In this document: positions 1 through 7,026 of the stretch, one piece after another
Layout: each line of letters begins with the position of its first letter
Position numbering within the stretch: position 1 is the stretch's first letter
Origin: Acidimicrobiia bacterium
GTDB lineage: Bacteria; Actinomycetota; Acidimicrobiia; Spongiisociales; ZC4RG35
NCBI GenBank assembly: GCA_025929005.1
Contig: JAICND010000044.1
Coordinates: forward strand, 1-8,378
DNA: 8,378 nt
Direction: 5' to 3'
The notes under the pieces: generated by a model
Seen by the model: the letters and a program-made list of their open reading frames with translations, nothing else
Told to the model about the DNA's origin: nothing
The model's database searches: none
Translations under genes and position numbers: made by a program

Positions 1-454
1 GGGTTTCCGCCGCCAACTGCTTGCGGTAAGCGGCCAGTCGACGAGTGAGATCCGGATCGCCTACAGCCAGAATCGCCACCGCCAGAAGCGCTGCGTTGGC
101 AGCCCCGTCTATCGCCACAGTCGCCACCGGGATACCGGTAGGCATCTGCACCGTCGACAGCAGCGAGTCGAGTCCGTCGAGCGAGACGGCCAGAGGGACG
201 CCGATCACGGGTAGCAGCGACTTGGCCGCCATCACTCCCGCCAGATGAGCGGCTTTGCCTGCCCCCGCGATTATCACTCCGAAGCCGGCCGCCGCCGCAC
301 CTGCAGCAAAGGCGATGGCGGCGTCAGGGGTCTTGTGGGCCGAGAGAACGCGAGTTTCGTGTTCGACCTCGAAACGGTCGAGCATCTGCGCGGCTTTTTC
401 CATCACAGGGCGATCCGTGCCCGCTCCCATCACGATGGCGACCTTGTGGTTCAT
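1..454 (-). CDS. purE: PurE, N5-carboxyaminoimidazole ribonucleotide mutase (3' end outside window)
   Basis: This is the PurE step of de novo purine synthesis. In bacteria it moves the carboxylate of N5-CAIR to give CAIR, usually after PurK; it is cytosolic and normally octameric. I translated the minus strand from the ATG at 454. About 151 codons are visible and the C-terminus is cut by the window edge. Recognisable family stretches are the N-terminal VAIVMG strand, SAHKTP (residues 38-43, catalytic His40), IIAGAGKAAHLAG, PVIGVP, and DGLDSLLSTVQMPTGIPVAT. Two sites differ from the usual family sequence: the loop normally written GSxSD reads GAGTD (residues 10-14), and the Arg after the catalytic His is Lys41. 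The start overlaps the purD stop as ATGA with no strong ribosome binding site, so translation is probably coupled to purD. The family call is firm. Whether its chemistry is standard is less certain, and no purK is in view. Confidence 0.9.
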   Translation of the reverse strand, partial: MNHKVAIVMGAGTDRPVMEKAAQMLDRFEVEHETRVLSAHKTPDAAIAFAAGAAAAGFGVIIAGAGKAAHLAGVMAAKSLLPVIGVPLAVSLDGLDSLLSTVQMPTGIPVATVAIDGAANAALLAVAILAVGDPDLTRRLAAYRKQLAAET

Positions 455-1698
455 AGGGCGATGTCCCGACGGTACTGCATGCCATCGAAATTGATGTGCC
501 CTACGGCTTCGTAGGCAGTCGCGCGAGCCTCTGCCAGGTTCTGGCCGAGGCCGACCACGTTGAGAACCCGCCCCCCCGAGCTCAACAGGTTCTTGCCTTC
601 CTGCCTCGTCCCGGCGTGGAACAAGAGGACGGAGGGGTCCAGGTTGCCAATCGTGATCGGATCACCGGATCGGGGCGCCTCCGGATATCCGTCCGCCGCC
701 AGGACGACATTGACGGCGGCATCGGTCGACCAGGCGACCTCGGCGGGTGACAGGTCTCCGGCCAGACCGGCCTCGATCAGATCGACGAGGTCGGATTCTA
801 AACGCGGGAGGATCACCTGGGCCTCGGGATCACCGAGGCGGCAGTTGAACTCCAGCACCTGGGGCCCGGATGGTGTGATCACGAGTCCGACGTAGAGAAA
901 CCCGCGATAGGGCCGGCCCTCGCTGGCGAGCGTTCGCAAGATGGGAACGATCACCCGATCAACGGTTTCGTCGTTAAGACCGGCCGGGAGACCTGGGACC
1001 GGGGAGTACGAGCCCATCCCACCAGTGTTGGGACCCTGATCCGCCGCCAGCAGGCGTTTGTAGTCGCGGGCCGGCGCCAGGGATTTCACCGACTCACCCG
1101 CGCAGACCGCAAAGACACTCACCTCCGGTCCCTCCAGGTAGTCCTCGATAACGACCGTGTTTCCGGCCGATCCGAAGCCACCAGCGAAACAGCGGCGCAC
1201 CCAGGCCTCGGCTTGTCCGGGATCCTCCGTTACGAGAACCCCTTTGCCAGCCGCGAGGCCATCGGCTTTGACTACAAGTGGTCCTGGCAACGAACGCAGG
1301 TAGCCCAGAGCGGACTGCTCGTCATCGAACGACGCCCACCGGGCGGTCGGCACCCCGGCCCGATCCATGACGCCCTTGGCGAAGCTCTTGGACGACTCCA
1401 GCATGGTGGCCGCTCTGGTCGGACCCCAAACGGGGATTCGTTGGGCGACGAGGGCGTCCACGAGACCCGCCGCCAGCGGCTGTTCGGGTCCGATCACCAC
1501 CAAGTCGATTTTTAGCGCGGTGGCGGCTGCTGTCACTGCCCCCACCGTCGCCGGATCGATCCCTTCCACCATTGGCCCGACCCGGGCCAGCCCCGGGTTT
1601 CCCGGCAGCGAGAGGACCTCGCGGACCCGGGGGCTAGTCGCCAGCTTCCAGCCAAGCGCATGCTCCCGGCCCCCACCGCCCACGAGCAGGATCCTCAT
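451..1698 (-). CDS. purD: PurD, phosphoribosylamine-glycine ligase (GAR synthetase)
   Basis: PurD joins glycine to 5-phosphoribosylamine using ATP, giving glycinamide ribonucleotide, the second step of purine synthesis. The 415-residue protein has the usual length of a monofunctional bacterial PurD. Visible in order are the N-terminal GGGGREHAL (residues 7-15), VVIGPEQPLAAGLVD, an ATP-grasp region with SKSFAKGVM, VVKADGLAAGKGV and EDYLEGPEVSVFA, then ARDYKR and GPNTGGMGSYSP, the metal/ATP-binding EFNCRLGDPE, and a C-terminal HAGT followed by GGRVLNVVGLG. The start codon overlaps the purA stop as ATGA, and the stop codon overlaps the purE start in the same way. The gene is therefore the middle of a translationally coupled operon. 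Nothing is truncated and no key motif is missing. Confidence 0.97.
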   Translation of the reverse strand: MRILLVGGGGREHALGWKLATSPRVREVLSLPGNPGLARVGPMVEGIDPATVGAVTAAATALKIDLVVIGPEQPLAAGLVDALVAQRIPVWGPTRAATMLESSKSFAKGVMDRAGVPTARWASFDDEQSALGYLRSLPGPLVVKADGLAAGKGVLVTEDPGQAEAWVRRCFAGGFGSAGNTVVIEDYLEGPEVSVFAVCAGESVKSLAPARDYKRLLAADQGPNTGGMGSYSPVPGLPAGLNDETVDRVIVPILRTLASEGRPYRGFLYVGLVITPSGPQVLEFNCRLGDPEAQVILPRLESDLVDLIEAGLAGDLSPAEVAWSTDAAVNVVLAADGYPEAPRSGDPITIGNLDPSVLLFHAGTRQEGKNLLSSGGRVLNVVGLGQNLAEARATAYEAVGHINFDGMQYRRDIAL

Positions 1699-2966
1699 CT
1701 CCCGATCAACTGGTGCCTTTCAGGTCCGACCGAGACCCACCCGACTTTCACTCCAGTGTGCTCCTCGATGAACTCCAGATAGGCGCGCGCCGCCAGCGGG
1801 AGATCCTGGTACCGGCGGACGGCGGATATGTCCGAGTTCCACCCCGCCAGATCCTCGTAGACGGGACGGCAGTGATACAGGACGCTCTGTTGGCGAGGAA
1901 AGTCGGTGAATTTCTCCCCGTCCACCTCGTAAGCGACTGCGATCTGCAGTTTCGGAAAGTGGGAGAGGATGTCGAGTTTGGTGACGAACAGTTGGGTGAT
2001 CCCGTTGACCCGAACCGCGTATCGCAGGGCTACCAGGTCGAGCCACCCACACCGACGCCGTCTCCCTGTCACGGTTCCAAATTCCCCACCCAGCTCAACC
2101 ATGCGATTGCCGAGGTCGTCAGACAACTCGGTGGGAAATGGCCCGGTTCCGACCCGGGAGATGTAGGCCTTGGCGACCCCGATTACGCCGTCGATTTCTC
2201 CCGGGCCGATGCCAGCGCCCACCAGTGCACCGCCGGCAGTCGGATTCGATGAGGTTACGAACGGGTAGGTGCCGTGGTCGATGTCGAGCAGTGTTCCCTG
2301 GGCGCCTTCCAGGAGCACCCGCTGATCGGCCCGCAGCGCCTCCCACAACAACAGGGACGTGTCGGCGACGTGAGGGAGAAGACGGTCGGCATATCTCAAG
2401 TACTCGTCGGCGATGATGCCGGGATCCATCGGGAGCTGGTTGTACACGCGGGTCAGAAGCCGGTTCTTGTCATCAAGCGCTGTCTCCACCTTCTTGCGGA
2501 AGATCCCCGGGTCATAGAGGTCCTGAACCCTGATCCCTGTGCGCGAGTACTTGTCCGTATAGGCGGGTCCGATGCCGCGTTTGGTTGTGCCGATTTGGTT
2601 GTTTCCGAGGTACCGCTCCATAACCGCATCCAATTTGCGGTGATAGGGCATGATCAGATGGGCATTGGCGCTGATCCTGAGACGGGAAGGATCGATCCCG
2701 CGTCCAGCCACCATTTCCATCTCGGCGATCAACACCTTCGGGTCGACCACGCACCCCGATCCGATCACGGGTACGCAGTGTGGGTAGAGCACCCCGGAAG
2801 GGATGAGAGAGAGGGCAAGTTTCTGATCACCCACGACGATGGTGTGACCGGCATTGTTGCCACCCTGGTATCGGACGACATAGTCGGAGGACTCGGCGAA
2901 GTGGTCGGTGACCCTTCCCTTTCCTTCGTCGCCCCATTGAGCTCCGAGCACGATCGTCGCAGGCAT
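1695..2966 (-). CDS. purA: PurA, adenylosuccinate synthetase
   Basis: PurA condenses IMP with aspartate using GTP to make adenylosuccinate, the first committed step from IMP to AMP; the family works as a cytosolic dimer. The 423-residue product starts with GAQWGDEGKG (residues 8-17, catalytic Asp13 in the P-loop) and has GGNNAGHT with His41. It also carries IGTTKRGIGPAYTDK, LLEGAQGTLLDIDHGTYPFVTSSNPTAG (split by known family blocks), the GTVTGRRRRCGWLD loop, VTKLDIL, and a terminal WVSVGPER. The ATG at 2966 is forced from upstream because an in-frame TGA lies directly before it. The nearest ribosome binding site, GGAGG at 2981-2985 on the minus strand, is 14 nt away, longer than usual. It heads the purA-purD-purE operon and is divergent from glnA. 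Confidence 0.97.
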   Translation of the reverse strand: MPATIVLGAQWGDEGKGRVTDHFAESSDYVVRYQGGNNAGHTIVVGDQKLALSLIPSGVLYPHCVPVIGSGCVVDPKVLIAEMEMVAGRGIDPSRLRISANAHLIMPYHRKLDAVMERYLGNNQIGTTKRGIGPAYTDKYSRTGIRVQDLYDPGIFRKKVETALDDKNRLLTRVYNQLPMDPGIIADEYLRYADRLLPHVADTSLLLWEALRADQRVLLEGAQGTLLDIDHGTYPFVTSSNPTAGGALVGAGIGPGEIDGVIGVAKAYISRVGTGPFPTELSDDLGNRMVELGGEFGTVTGRRRRCGWLDLVALRYAVRVNGITQLFVTKLDILSHFPKLQIAVAYEVDGEKFTDFPRQQSVLYHCRPVYEDLAGWNSDISAVRRYQDLPLAARAYLEFIEEHTGVKVGWVSVGPERHQLIGR

Positions 2967-3020
2967 TCAGCGCGACGGTACCTCCGTTCCGCGCCCCCGG
3001 ACTCACGTCCCCCGGTCTTC

Positions 3021-3058
3021 GAAACACAGCATTAACAATTGTGCAACGGCGCGGAAAC
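3021..3058. promoter_or_regulatory. Four phased AAC-ending pentamers, GlnR-type operator candidate
   Basis: Four pentamers GAAAC (3021-3025), TTAAC (3032-3036), GCAAC (3043-3047) and GAAAC (3054-3058) are separated by exactly six bases each, giving an 11-bp period over 38 bases. Actinobacterial GlnR binds alternating gTnAC and GAAAC half-boxes separated by six bases, so the spacing and the invariant A-C bases match. The second and third boxes deviate from the consensus at the leading GT. The array ends 53 bp before the glnA start and lies in the divergent purA-glnA spacer. A weak -10-like TACAAC at 3069-3074 would place the array over the -35 region, as expected for an activator. Identity of the regulator is inferred. 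Confidence 0.6.
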
Positions 3059-3097
3059 GGCCTCTCGGTACAACTCTCAGCAATCCACGACCCCCTT

Positions 3098-3105
3098 GGA
3101 AGGAG
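3098..3105 (+). promoter_or_regulatory. Ribosome binding site of glnA
   Basis: GGAAGGAG is a near-perfect Shine-Dalgarno sequence with a six-base spacer to the ATG at 3112. It fixes that start and is the strongest such site in the window, consistent with a highly expressed gene. Confidence 0.85.
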
Positions 3106-3111
3106 CGCTGC

Positions 3112-4536
3112 ATGGCGAAGACGCCGGCGGACGTTTTGAAGATGGTCAAGAGCGACGGTTACGAGTTCATCGACCTTCGCTTTTGTGACCTCCCGGGACA
3201 GGTTCAACACTTCACGATCCCGGCGGCTCAGCTGACTGAAGACGGCCTCGAAGAAGGCTATGGCTTCGATGGTTCGTCGATTCGCGGCTTTCAGGCCATC
3301 CAGGAGTCGGACATGATCCTGATGCCGGATCCGTCAACCGCGGTCGAGGATCGGTTCCGGGCCCGCAAAACTCTGCTGCTCTACTGCTTCGTCAACGATC
3401 CCCTCACCGGCGAGCCCTACGACCGCGATCCACGGTATGTCGCCAAGAAGGCCGAGGCATATCTGGCCAGCACGGGTATTGCCGAGACTTCTTATTGGGG
3501 TCCGGAGGCAGAGTTCTACATTTTCGACTCGGCCCGCTTCGCCCAGAACCAACACTCGGCCTACTACTTCGTCGACTCGGAAGAGGGTGCCTGGAACTCC
3601 GGTAGAGAGGAGTCAGGAGGCAATCTGGCCTACAAGCCCCGCTACAAGGAGGGCTACTTTCCGGTCCCCCCGACCGACCACTACCAGGACCTTCGCTCGG
3701 AGATGACCGCCAATCTCGAGGCGGCCGGAATCGAGATCGAGGTCCAGCACCACGAGGTCGGCACGGCCGGTCAGGCGGAGATCGACATGCGTTTTGACAC
3801 CCTGCTGCGGATGGCCGACAAGGTCACGTTGTACAAGTACATCGTGAAGAGCACCGCCTGGGCCTATGGCAAGACCGTGACGTTCATGCCGAAACCGATA
3901 TTCGAAGACAACGGCTCGGGTATGCACACGCACCAGTCCTTGTGGTCGAACGGCAAGCCCTTGTTCTTCGACGAAGCCGGATACGCGGGCCTTTCGGACA
4001 TGGCGCGCTGGTACATCGGCGGGCTGCTCAAACACGCCCCGTCGATCCTGGCCTTCGCGGCGCCTACCACCAACTCCTACCGAAGGTTGGTGCCGGGCTA
4101 CGAAGCTCCAGTCAATCTCGTCTATTCGTCACGGAACCGGTCCGCAGCGATTCGGATTCCTCAATACAGCCAGAAACCGGCTGCCAAACGGCTCGAGTTC
4201 CGTTGTCCGGATCCGTCCTGCAACCCCTATCTGGCATTCTCGGCGATGTTGATGGCGGGTCTCGATGGCATCCAGAACCGGATCGAACCACCGAGCCCGG
4301 TCGACAAAGACATTTACGACCTCCCACCGGAAGAACTCAAGAACCTGCCCTCGGTTCCGGCGAGCCTGGAAGCCGCTCTGGCGGCATTAGAAGCTGACCA
4401 CGACTTCTTGCTGACCGGTGGTGTATTCAGCGAAGGACTCATCGAGACGTGGGTCGACTACAAGCGAGTGAGGGAGATAGACGCGATCCGGCTTCGTCCC
4501 CACCCGTACGAGTTCTACCTCTTCTACGACGTCTAG
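3112..4536 (+). CDS. glnA: GlnA, type I glutamine synthetase
   Basis: This enzyme makes glutamine from glutamate, ammonia and ATP, the main ammonium-assimilation reaction; type I enzymes are cytosolic dodecamers. The 474-residue length fits the adenylylated GSI-beta class. Motifs visible are FDGSSIRGF (residues 52-60, with Asp53), EAEFYIF (Glu132, Glu134), GSGMHTHQSL (residues 268 onward, His272), NSYRRLVPGYEAPVN (Glu331 in the flap), SRNRSAAIRIP (Arg343) and RLEFRCPD (Glu362, Arg364). The C-terminus is RPHPYEFYLFYDV. Tyr402 in DKDIYDLPPEE matches the tyrosine adenylylated by GlnE in this class, so post-translational control is likely. The gene is transcribed away from purA and is preceded by the phased AAC boxes at 3021-3058, suggesting transcriptional nitrogen control as well. 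Confidence 0.98.
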   Translation: MAKTPADVLKMVKSDGYEFIDLRFCDLPGQVQHFTIPAAQLTEDGLEEGYGFDGSSIRGFQAIQESDMILMPDPSTAVEDRFRARKTLLLYCFVNDPLTGEPYDRDPRYVAKKAEAYLASTGIAETSYWGPEAEFYIFDSARFAQNQHSAYYFVDSEEGAWNSGREESGGNLAYKPRYKEGYFPVPPTDHYQDLRSEMTANLEAAGIEIEVQHHEVGTAGQAEIDMRFDTLLRMADKVTLYKYIVKSTAWAYGKTVTFMPKPIFEDNGSGMHTHQSLWSNGKPLFFDEAGYAGLSDMARWYIGGLLKHAPSILAFAAPTTNSYRRLVPGYEAPVNLVYSSRNRSAAIRIPQYSQKPAAKRLEFRCPDPSCNPYLAFSAMLMAGLDGIQNRIEPPSPVDKDIYDLPPEELKNLPSVPASLEAALAALEADHDFLLTGGVFSEGLIETWVDYKRVREIDAIRLRPHPYEFYLFYDV

Positions 4537-4541
4537 ACCAA

Positions 4542-4563
4542 GCCAATGAGCGGTGCCAATGAG
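4542..4563. repeat. Short tandem-like direct repeat GCCAATGAG
   Basis: GCCAATGAG occurs at 4542-4550 and again at 4555-4563, separated by four bases, giving a 13-bp period just after the glnA stop. It may be chance, a remnant of slippage, or a protein-binding site for the downstream lipoprotein gene. No function can be assigned. Confidence 0.4.
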
Positions 4564-4588
4564 TCTGGCGGCCTGACAGGCCCTGGAC
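4563..4588 (+). terminator. Possible hairpin terminator after glnA
   Basis: The RNA could fold with GGCCT (4570-4574) paired to AGGCC (4578-4582) around a three-base loop. Six more pairs, two of them G-U wobbles, extend the stem below a single bulged C at 4569, pairing 4563-4568 with 4583-4588. It begins 26 bases after the glnA stop codon. No T-run follows, so it is not a classical intrinsic terminator. High-GC bacteria are reported to use hairpins lacking the T-run, but here that is only a possibility. Confidence 0.35.
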
Positions 4589-4661
4589 GCGGAGACGCAG
4601 GTATCACTACCGTATCCATCGGAGTCGAAGGGCCTTCCCGCATGGCCTCGAGGGAGTTGAA

Positions 4662-5153
4662 GTGAGACGCGTATCGTCCCTGGTGCTTGGGTTGATGCTG
4701 ATCGCTTGTGGCGGCGCGTCTGAGACTTCAGACCAGACCACCACCACCGCATCGACCGACAACACCACGGCGATTACGACCGGGCAAACCAACACCGGCA
4801 CCAATGGGCTGCCCTCAGCCGACTGCTTGCAGCTCAGCTCGTCCCTGGCAGGGGCATCGACTCTTGGACTTGGTTCCGTTTCCGGCGACGCCACCGACGC
4901 GGTCCTGGCCCTTCAGAACATGGCGTCGGTTGCACCTGCGGAAATCGCTGACGACTTCGAAATTCTCGCTGCCGCCTACGGCGAGTTTCTCAATGCTCTC
5001 GAGGAGGCAGGAGTCAACTTCGCCGATCCAAGCACGTTCTCCTCACCCGAGGCCCAGGCAGCGATGGCGGCAGCCGCCGAGACTCTCAATGCCGCTGAGG
5101 TCACCGAGGCGTCTGAAAACATCTCGGCCTACATCGAGAGCGTCTGCGAATAG
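4662..5153 (+). CDS. Small secreted lipoprotein, function unknown
   Basis: The GTG start is chosen because AGGGAG (4651-4656) lies five bases upstream and because it yields a clean lipoprotein signal. Residues 2-3 are Arg-Arg, followed by a hydrophobic core, and the lipobox LIAC puts the lipidated cysteine at Cys16. Residues 19-48 form a Thr/Asn/Ser-rich linker. The remaining roughly 110 residues are Ala-rich and probably alpha-helical, bounded by Cys55 and Cys162, which could form a disulfide outside the membrane. The 163-residue protein matches no family I recognise. It is separated from glnA by 125 bp and converges on the acetyltransferase gene with only one base between the two stop codons. 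It is probably a cell-envelope protein held by a flexible tether. Confidence 0.8.
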   Translation: MRRVSSLVLGLMLIACGGASETSDQTTTTASTDNTTAITTGQTNTGTNGLPSADCLQLSSSLAGASTLGLGSVSGDATDAVLALQNMASVAPAEIADDFEILAAAYGEFLNALEEAGVNFADPSTFSSPEAQAAMAAAAETLNAAEVTEASENISAYIESVCE

Positions 5154-5154
5154 C

Positions 5155-6363
5155 TCAGAAAATCTCAGGACACCACGGCTGTGGGTCCCATGAGAACATC
5201 AGATCGGCCTGTGTTAGCGCAGCCGCGCTGCCCTGGATGCGACCCAGGCCCGCCAGGCTCCGGAACCTGGACCACCCCATGTATCCGGATCCGAGGTCTT
5301 CGATGTCCAGGGTGAGATGTGGTTGCTCATCCGACAGGCAGGCCTCGGCACCGTCCGGACCCCCGACGAGTTCAACGACAGTGTGTTCGTCAAGGAACTT
5401 GTCAACGACTGCCAGGACGATCCTGCCCTCAACCTGATACCGGCGAGTCGAAAGGGCTTTGACGAGGTCGTGGGTCCGCACCCATAAGGCGTCGCTGGTA
5501 GGCCCGTTCACCCGGCGGCGCGCGGCCACGAGATCGAAGATCGGATCGTCAGGCGGGCGGTGGTCGGCCGTCACCTTCTTGATGAGATCGTGAGACAGGG
5601 TGAATCCCCACAGTCCCGACCATCCTCCGGCGGTGGAGGCCACCAATTCGACCACGCGCACCTCTCCGGCACCGTGGCCCTTTTCCCAGTCGCCCTTCTG
5701 GCGATATATCACGTACCCGGTGTCGTCATCGGCCACCGCGAAGCGCAGCGCAGTGGCGCCACCCCGGTTGTTGGGAACGTCGGACAGGATTCGCTCCTCC
5801 CACCAGGCTTCTGATCTCTTGAAGAATCCGGGCCGCGTGACCCTGGTCTTTTCGTAAATCGGGGGGATTCGAGTCCGCGCCTGCTCGGCGTCGATCAGAT
5901 TCACCGGGGTCGGTGCCGGGGCTAATCGGTGCCGTCCGGCATGGTGGCGGTCGATCGAAAGGTCCTGGTGTTGGGACGCCAAGCCATATCCGAACCTTCC
6001 GTAGATTCCAGAGTCCGAGGCCCATAGCGCCGCCAGGGGCTCCTCCCTCTCTCTCACATCAGCCAGATGGGCGCGCATCATCATCCGGAGCACGCCGCGG
6101 CGACGATGGGTGGGCAGAACGGCCACCATGGTTGTGCCCCCGGTCGGAACGGTTGCTCCGGGAACGGTCATTTCCAGGGAGAAGGCACCCGATGTGGCGA
6201 CCATGGTGTCCCCCTCGAAGACGCAATAGGACCGTTCGGGCTCCCAAAGACGAGCAAAGCTTGCTTCGCGTTCGGGGGGCGGCTCCCATCCGAAGGCTCG
6301 ACCAAGCAGCTGACGAAATTGGCCGACGTCTTCGGGTCTCGCCGCCCGAACCTGAAGGTCCAC
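5155..6363 (-). CDS. Eis-family GNAT N-acetyltransferase
   Basis: The protein resembles mycobacterial Eis, which acetylates amines such as lysine side chains and aminoglycosides from acetyl-CoA. It has an N-terminal GNAT domain (about 1-130), a second GNAT-like domain (about 131-290) and an SCP2-like C-terminal domain with the LGSGYMGWSRFRSLAGLGRI stretch. The acetyl-CoA loop reads VAVLPTHRRRGVLR (residues 80-93). Tyr126 in SGIYGRFGYG and the free carboxylate of the final residue, Phe402, coincide in number with the catalytic acid and base known for Mycobacterium tuberculosis Eis, so the enzyme looks intact. The GTG start at 6363 has GGAG (6374-6377, minus strand) ten bases upstream and begins MDLQVRAARPEDV. 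The gene lies five bases after the stop of the membrane-protein gene, so the two are probably co-transcribed. The substrate is unknown, and drug resistance should not be assumed. Confidence 0.9.
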   Translation of the reverse strand: MDLQVRAARPEDVGQFRQLLGRAFGWEPPPEREASFARLWEPERSYCVFEGDTMVATSGAFSLEMTVPGATVPTGGTTMVAVLPTHRRRGVLRMMMRAHLADVREREEPLAALWASDSGIYGRFGYGLASQHQDLSIDRHHAGRHRLAPAPTPVNLIDAEQARTRIPPIYEKTRVTRPGFFKRSEAWWEERILSDVPNNRGGATALRFAVADDDTGYVIYRQKGDWEKGHGAGEVRVVELVASTAGGWSGLWGFTLSHDLIKKVTADHRPPDDPIFDLVAARRRVNGPTSDALWVRTHDLVKALSTRRYQVEGRIVLAVVDKFLDEHTVVELVGGPDGAEACLSDEQPHLTLDIEDLGSGYMGWSRFRSLAGLGRIQGSAAALTQADLMFSWDPQPWCPEIF

Positions 6364-6368
6364 CCGGA

Positions 6369-6974
6369 TCAGGCTCCGCTGGCCCTGGCCCGAATGCCGT
6401 CCACCGCCGTGCTAAATGCCTCAGCAGCCGCGTCAAAAGCTTGCACTCCGGCCCGCCGCCCCTCCCCGGTATCAGGAGCAGGGGCCCGCAAGCCGACCAA
6501 GGCCTGGTCGATGGCGTCGACCGCCTGTTGCGCCGCGGCGATGACCGTGGCATGGGCGTCTTCGAAGCCCGCCGGAGGCACCAATGCCGCGATCTCACCG
6601 GCAAGGGCGGTCGTATCCGTGCTCACGGCGATAAAGGCGGCCTCGGCCTGGTCATAGCTGACCGTGCGAGGATCGGCGTCGAAGCCCGTATTGGCGGCGC
6701 TGAGATTCGTCTGCAGATCCGTCAGCCGGGTCTGAAAAACTTCCAGCGCCTCTACGTAAGCCTCGGCTTCGGGAGCGATAGTCGTGGAGGTGGTGGTTTC
6801 CCCCGGGACGGTGGTGCCTGTAGTGCTGGTACTGGTTGCACCGTTGCCGGGGACAGTCGATGTGGTAGCTGCCGATGGCAGTTCGCGGACGAAAATGTAG
6901 GTGAACGCCACCATGGCGAGGACGACCAGCGGCAACATCCACCGGCCCGGTTTCGGGTCGTAGTTGGAGCTCAT
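6369..6974 (-). CDS. Single-pass membrane-anchored Thr-rich protein, function unknown
   Basis: From the ATG at 6974 the product is 201 residues. It has a short basic N-terminus, one hydrophobic segment (about 12-29), a Thr/Ser/Gly/Pro linker (about 35-66) and an Ala-rich helical domain (about 67-195). The topology is probably N-in with an external tethered domain. The domain matches nothing I can name; the helix pattern with APAPDTGEGRR in a late loop looks like a four-helix bundle or coiled-coil arrangement. The frame stays open back to 7085, but that longer start would overlap the divergent gene and adds an N-terminus with no membrane or family features. An ATG at 6998 is also possible. No start has a good ribosome binding site. 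The gene is followed after five bases by the Eis-family gene, suggesting an operon. Confidence 0.72.
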   Translation of the reverse strand: MSSNYDPKPGRWMLPLVVLAMVAFTYIFVRELPSAATTSTVPGNGATSTSTTGTTVPGETTTSTTIAPEAEAYVEALEVFQTRLTDLQTNLSAANTGFDADPRTVSYDQAEAAFIAVSTDTTALAGEIAALVPPAGFEDAHATVIAAAQQAVDAIDQALVGLRAPAPDTGEGRRAGVQAFDAAAEAFSTAVDGIRARASGA

Positions 6975-6990
6975 TGAGCGAGCCAGGGTA

Positions 6991-7005
6991 GTCCCCATCG
7001 GGGAC
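6991..7005. promoter_or_regulatory. Inverted repeat GTCCCC-ATC-GGGGAC in divergent promoter region
   Basis: A perfect six-base inverted repeat with a three-base centre lies between the divergent genes starting at 6974 (minus) and 7062 (plus). The symmetry and position suit a dimeric repressor operator. In RNA it would also form a small GC-rich hairpin. If the minus-strand gene starts at 6998, the repeat overlaps that start codon. Confidence 0.35.
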
Positions 7006-7026
7006 AGAACCTGGTTGACGACCCCC

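Noticed and set aside
2274..3035. Open plus-strand frame of 253 codons
   Set aside because: It lies fully antisense to purA, which has all family motifs, and its translation shows no domain; high GC keeps such frames open.
3026..3053. Divergent purA promoter with TTGCAC as -35
   Set aside because: On the minus strand TTGCAC (3041-3046) is followed after 17 bases by TTCGAA, which is not a credible -10, so no purA promoter is called.
5155..6363. Aminoglycoside-resistance gene label for the Eis-like protein
   Set aside because: The family is clear but substrates vary widely among actinobacterial Eis homologues, and resistance in mycobacteria depends on overexpression.
5913..6977. Open plus-strand frame of 354 codons
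   Set aside because: It is antisense to the Eis-family gene and the membrane-protein gene. The product is Arg/Gly/Pro-rich with no recognisable fold, typical of a shadow frame.
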